This document shows positions 60,950 to 62,912 of a stretch of DNA of 62,912 nt, piece after piece. Below the pieces are notes generated by a model that saw only the letters and a list, made by a program, of their open reading frames with translations, did no database searches and was not told where the DNA came from. Position 1 is the stretch's first letter. Every line of letters begins with the position of its first letter. The position numbers and the translations under genes are program-made. This stretch comes from CAZEJS01 sp964512645. GTDB taxonomy: Bacteria > Actinomycetota > Geothermincolia > Fen-727 > Anoxymicrobiaceae. The stretch covers positions 1 through 62,912 of the forward strand of contig CAZEJS010000015.1 in NCBI GenBank assembly GCA_964512645.1, written 5' to 3'.

Positions 60950-61363
60950 TTGAGATCTAAACGGCCGATTCTCCTCGTGGAGGACGACCTCGTCGACCGG
61001 ATGACCGTGGAGCGGGCGCTCAAGGAGATCAAGGTCGCGAACAAGCTGGTGATGGTTGAGAACGGCGAGGAAGCCCTGGACTACCTGCGCGACCCCACCA
61101 GCGAGAAGCCCGGCATCATCCTGCTGGACCTGAACATGCCCAGGATGAACGGGATCGATTTCCTGAAGGTGGCCAAGCAGGACCCGGCGATCAAGCGTAT
61201 CCCGGTGATAGTGCTGACCACCTCGCGTGACGAGCGGGACCGCGTGGAAAGCTTCAACCTCGGCATCGCCGGGTATATGCTGAAGCCCGTGGACTACCTG
61301 CAGTTCGTGGAGGTCGTGCGGGCCATAGACATGTACTGGACGCTGTCCGAGCTCCCGGACTGA
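60950..61363 (+). CDS. Stand-alone response regulator receiver, Rcp1-like
   Basis: 137 residues from TTG 60950 with GGAGG seven bases upstream. Acidic pocket EDD (10-13), phosphoacceptor Asp60 in IILLDLNMPRMNG, Thr in VLTTSRDE and Lys in MLKPVDY. There is no output domain. It resembles the small receivers paired with phytochrome-like kinases. It probably carries phosphate between the membrane kinase upstream and the soluble receiver-PAS kinase downstream. Confidence 0.93.
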   Translation: MRSKRPILLVEDDLVDRMTVERALKEIKVANKLVMVENGEEALDYLRDPTSEKPGIILLDLNMPRMNGIDFLKVAKQDPAIKRIPVIVLTTSRDERDRVESFNLGIAGYMLKPVDYLQFVEVVRAIDMYWTLSELPD

Positions 61364-61382
61364 CCACCGGGGAGGAACCCTG

Positions 61383-62777
61383 ATGAGACTCCTTCTGGTA
61401 GAGGATGACGCCGTCGACCGGATGGCGTTCGAGCGGTTCGTGCGGCGGGGCGGCCTGCCTTACGAGTACGTCATCGCGGACTCCGTCGCTTCGGCGAAGG
61501 AAGCCCTGGCCGGACAGGAGTTCGACGTGATCCTGCTCGATTACTCACTGGGGGACGGCACCGCGTTCGACATCCTCGACCTGGCGCCTGACGCCCCGGT
61601 CATCCTCATCACCGGAGCCAGGCAGATAGACCTCGCCGTTACGGCGATGAAGTCCGGGGCTTACGATTACCTGGTGAAGGACCAGGAAAGGGACTACCTC
61701 CACGTGCTGCCGCACGCGGTGGACAGCGCGGTGCGCCTCCGGGAAGTGGAAGCCACGTCGAGGATCCTCTCCCACGCGCTGATGAGCGCCCCCGACAGCG
61801 TCTTCATAACCGACCTCGGCGACTCCATCACCATGGTAAACACCGCGGCCCTGGACACCTACGGGTACGCCAGGGAGGAACTCCTCGGGCGGCACATCGG
61901 CTTCATCGGGGAGACCGGCCCGGACGGTGAGTACACTCACCGGAGGAGTGACGGCTCGGAGTTCCCGGTCCTCCTGTCCTGCTCCGCGGTCGAAGACGGG
62001 AAAGGCAGGGAGATAGCGCGCGTGATGATGGTGCGCGACATCACCGAGCAGAAGCTGGCCGAGAGGGAGCTCCGGCGCATCAACCGGGAGCTGGACGGCT
62101 TCGCCCACACGGTGTCTCACGACCTCAAGGGCCCGCTCTCCTCCACCGTGCTCGCGGCGTCCACACTGGAGAAGCTGCTGTCCGGGCAGGACGGTCTATC
62201 CTCGCCCCCGCAGGTCGGCGACCTGCTGGAGGTGATCGAACGGAACGTGTGGAAGTCCGCCGCGCTCATTGACAACCTGCTCGCCCTCGCGGAGGCCGGG
62301 CAGGTGCCCAGGGACGTGGAAGAGGTGGACATCGGAAAGCTGGTCGACCGGATCGCCGAAGAGAACGCCCTGCTCGTGGAGGAGAAGGGGGCGCGGATGG
62401 TCGTCGGCGAGGACCTCGGGCGCGTGCTGGCCTCGTCCACGCACATGTACCAGCTTTTCGCCAATCTCATCGGCAACTGCCTGAAACACAACCTGAGCGA
62501 GACGCCCGAAGTGCGCGTGGAGAGGCTCCAGGACGGGGGCGGCGGCGCGATTACGTACCTGGTCAGGGACAACGGGGAGGGCATCCCCCCGGGGGATCTC
62601 GGCGACATCTTCACCCCGTTCTTCAAAGGAAGGAGCGGGGGCACCGGCATCGGGCTGGCGACCGTCGAGAAGATAGTCAAGCTGTACGGCGGGCACATAC
62701 GAGCCTACAACGACGGCGGGGCCTGTTTCGAGTTCTCGCTTCGCGACTTGCGTCCGCCGGCCGAAGCCGGGGCCTGA
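61383..62777 (+). CDS. Receiver-PAS-histidine kinase hybrid
   Basis: 464 residues from ATG 61383, with GGGGAGGAA upstream. A receiver domain (Asp53 in ILLDYSLGDG; VKD near residue 100) is followed by a PAS domain (about 125-235, SAPDSVFITDLGDSITMVN), HisKA with His246 in SHDLKGPLSS, and HATPase (NLIGNCLKHNL, DNGEGIPPGD, GIGLATVEKIV). Receiver-first kinases often act as the second layer of a phosphorelay. No membrane helix is seen. Confidence 0.92.
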   Translation: MRLLLVEDDAVDRMAFERFVRRGGLPYEYVIADSVASAKEALAGQEFDVILLDYSLGDGTAFDILDLAPDAPVILITGARQIDLAVTAMKSGAYDYLVKDQERDYLHVLPHAVDSAVRLREVEATSRILSHALMSAPDSVFITDLGDSITMVNTAALDTYGYAREELLGRHIGFIGETGPDGEYTHRRSDGSEFPVLLSCSAVEDGKGREIARVMMVRDITEQKLAERELRRINRELDGFAHTVSHDLKGPLSSTVLAASTLEKLLSGQDGLSSPPQVGDLLEVIERNVWKSAALIDNLLALAEAGQVPRDVEEVDIGKLVDRIAEENALLVEEKGARMVVGEDLGRVLASSTHMYQLFANLIGNCLKHNLSETPEVRVERLQDGGGGAITYLVRDNGEGIPPGDLGDIFTPFFKGRSGGTGIGLATVEKIVKLYGGHIRAYNDGGACFEFSLRDLRPPAEAGA

Positions 62778-62912
62778 GCGCCTCTTCGCTTTCGCGCCTT
62801 CCAACCCTTAGAGCCCACATTCCGCAGATAGCTGACGCCACTCCTCGAGTTTTCCAGAGTGCGATATTTCCTTTTACCAAGCGGTGAATCAACCCTCACG
62901 CATTATTGACCT

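Noticed and set aside
62778..62912. Minus-strand frame at the right edge
   Set aside because: It overlaps the end of the kinase gene, is Arg-rich and shows no domain; nothing supportable lies in the last 135 bp.

Overview
The window is GC-rich bacterial DNA with tightly packed genes, many GTG and TTG starts, and a gene set typical of an anaerobic, respiratory or acetogenic-type organism. An uptake [NiFe]-hydrogenase, a selenocysteine formate dehydrogenase, Rnf subunits, FdhE, Cys-rich Fe-S proteins, CoA-transferase/thiolase genes and a surface protein built from repeats containing WYFAEG together suggest a deep-branching, anaerobic actinobacterial lineage. That placement is inferred from content and style only; there is no rRNA or other phylogenetic marker in the window.

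Region 1 (1-4302). A minus-strand hydrogenase operon: Tat-exported small subunit, large subunit, a four-helix membrane subunit, and an RnfC homologue that runs off the left edge. It starts from a consensus-like promoter and has a structured leader with two terminator-like hairpins.

Region 2 (4303-11267). A plus-strand selenium island: DUF3343 protein, SelD (itself read through a UGA at codon 16), YedF, SelA, SelB, tRNA-Sec, a LysR regulator and a MobB-like P-loop protein, ending at a perfect 30-bp palindromic terminator. This supplies everything needed to insert selenocysteine, apart from seryl-tRNA synthetase.

Region 3 (11287-19789). A minus-strand operon: tatA, tatC, fdhE, fdhA (in-frame UGA for Sec207 with a good SECIS hairpin), fdhB, rnfC, rnfD. 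Hydrogenase and formate dehydrogenase therefore each precede an RnfC gene, and the formate operon has no FdnI-type cytochrome b. The arrangement implies that an extracytoplasmic oxidoreductase passes electrons to a minimal RnfC-RnfD module. It is the most unusual feature of the window.

Region 4 (19909-34747). Minus-strand housekeeping and accessory operons: MoxR ATPase with CoxE-type VWA protein, flavodoxin-like protein, metallopeptidase and MBL hydrolase; a membrane-spanning Rad50/SbcC-like ATPase with its SbcD nuclease; a protein made of 23-residue repeats; two Cys-rich Fe-S proteins; a family III CoA-transferase; tandem UbiA prenyltransferases; and IspH on the plus strand.

Region 5 (34844-47622). 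MmgE/PrpD protein, a lipoprotein, an HExxH membrane protein whose frame runs into its convergent neighbour, a large WYFAEG-repeat surface protein with a receiver-like/PKD membrane protein, an amidohydrolase, a zinc-ribbon membrane protein and a PlsC acyltransferase.

Region 6 (47809-62777). Thiolase plus an HMG-CoA-synthase-like/DUF35 fusion that appears to lack its catalytic triad, dodecin, an internally duplicated zinc-ribbon protein, alpha/beta hydrolase, FAD oxidase, acyl-CoA synthetase (NDP-forming) alpha-type subunit, small tautomerase, SpoIID-like protein and a phosphorelay cluster of two histidine kinases with a stand-alone receiver. No transposase, integrase, prophage or CRISPR array was seen.
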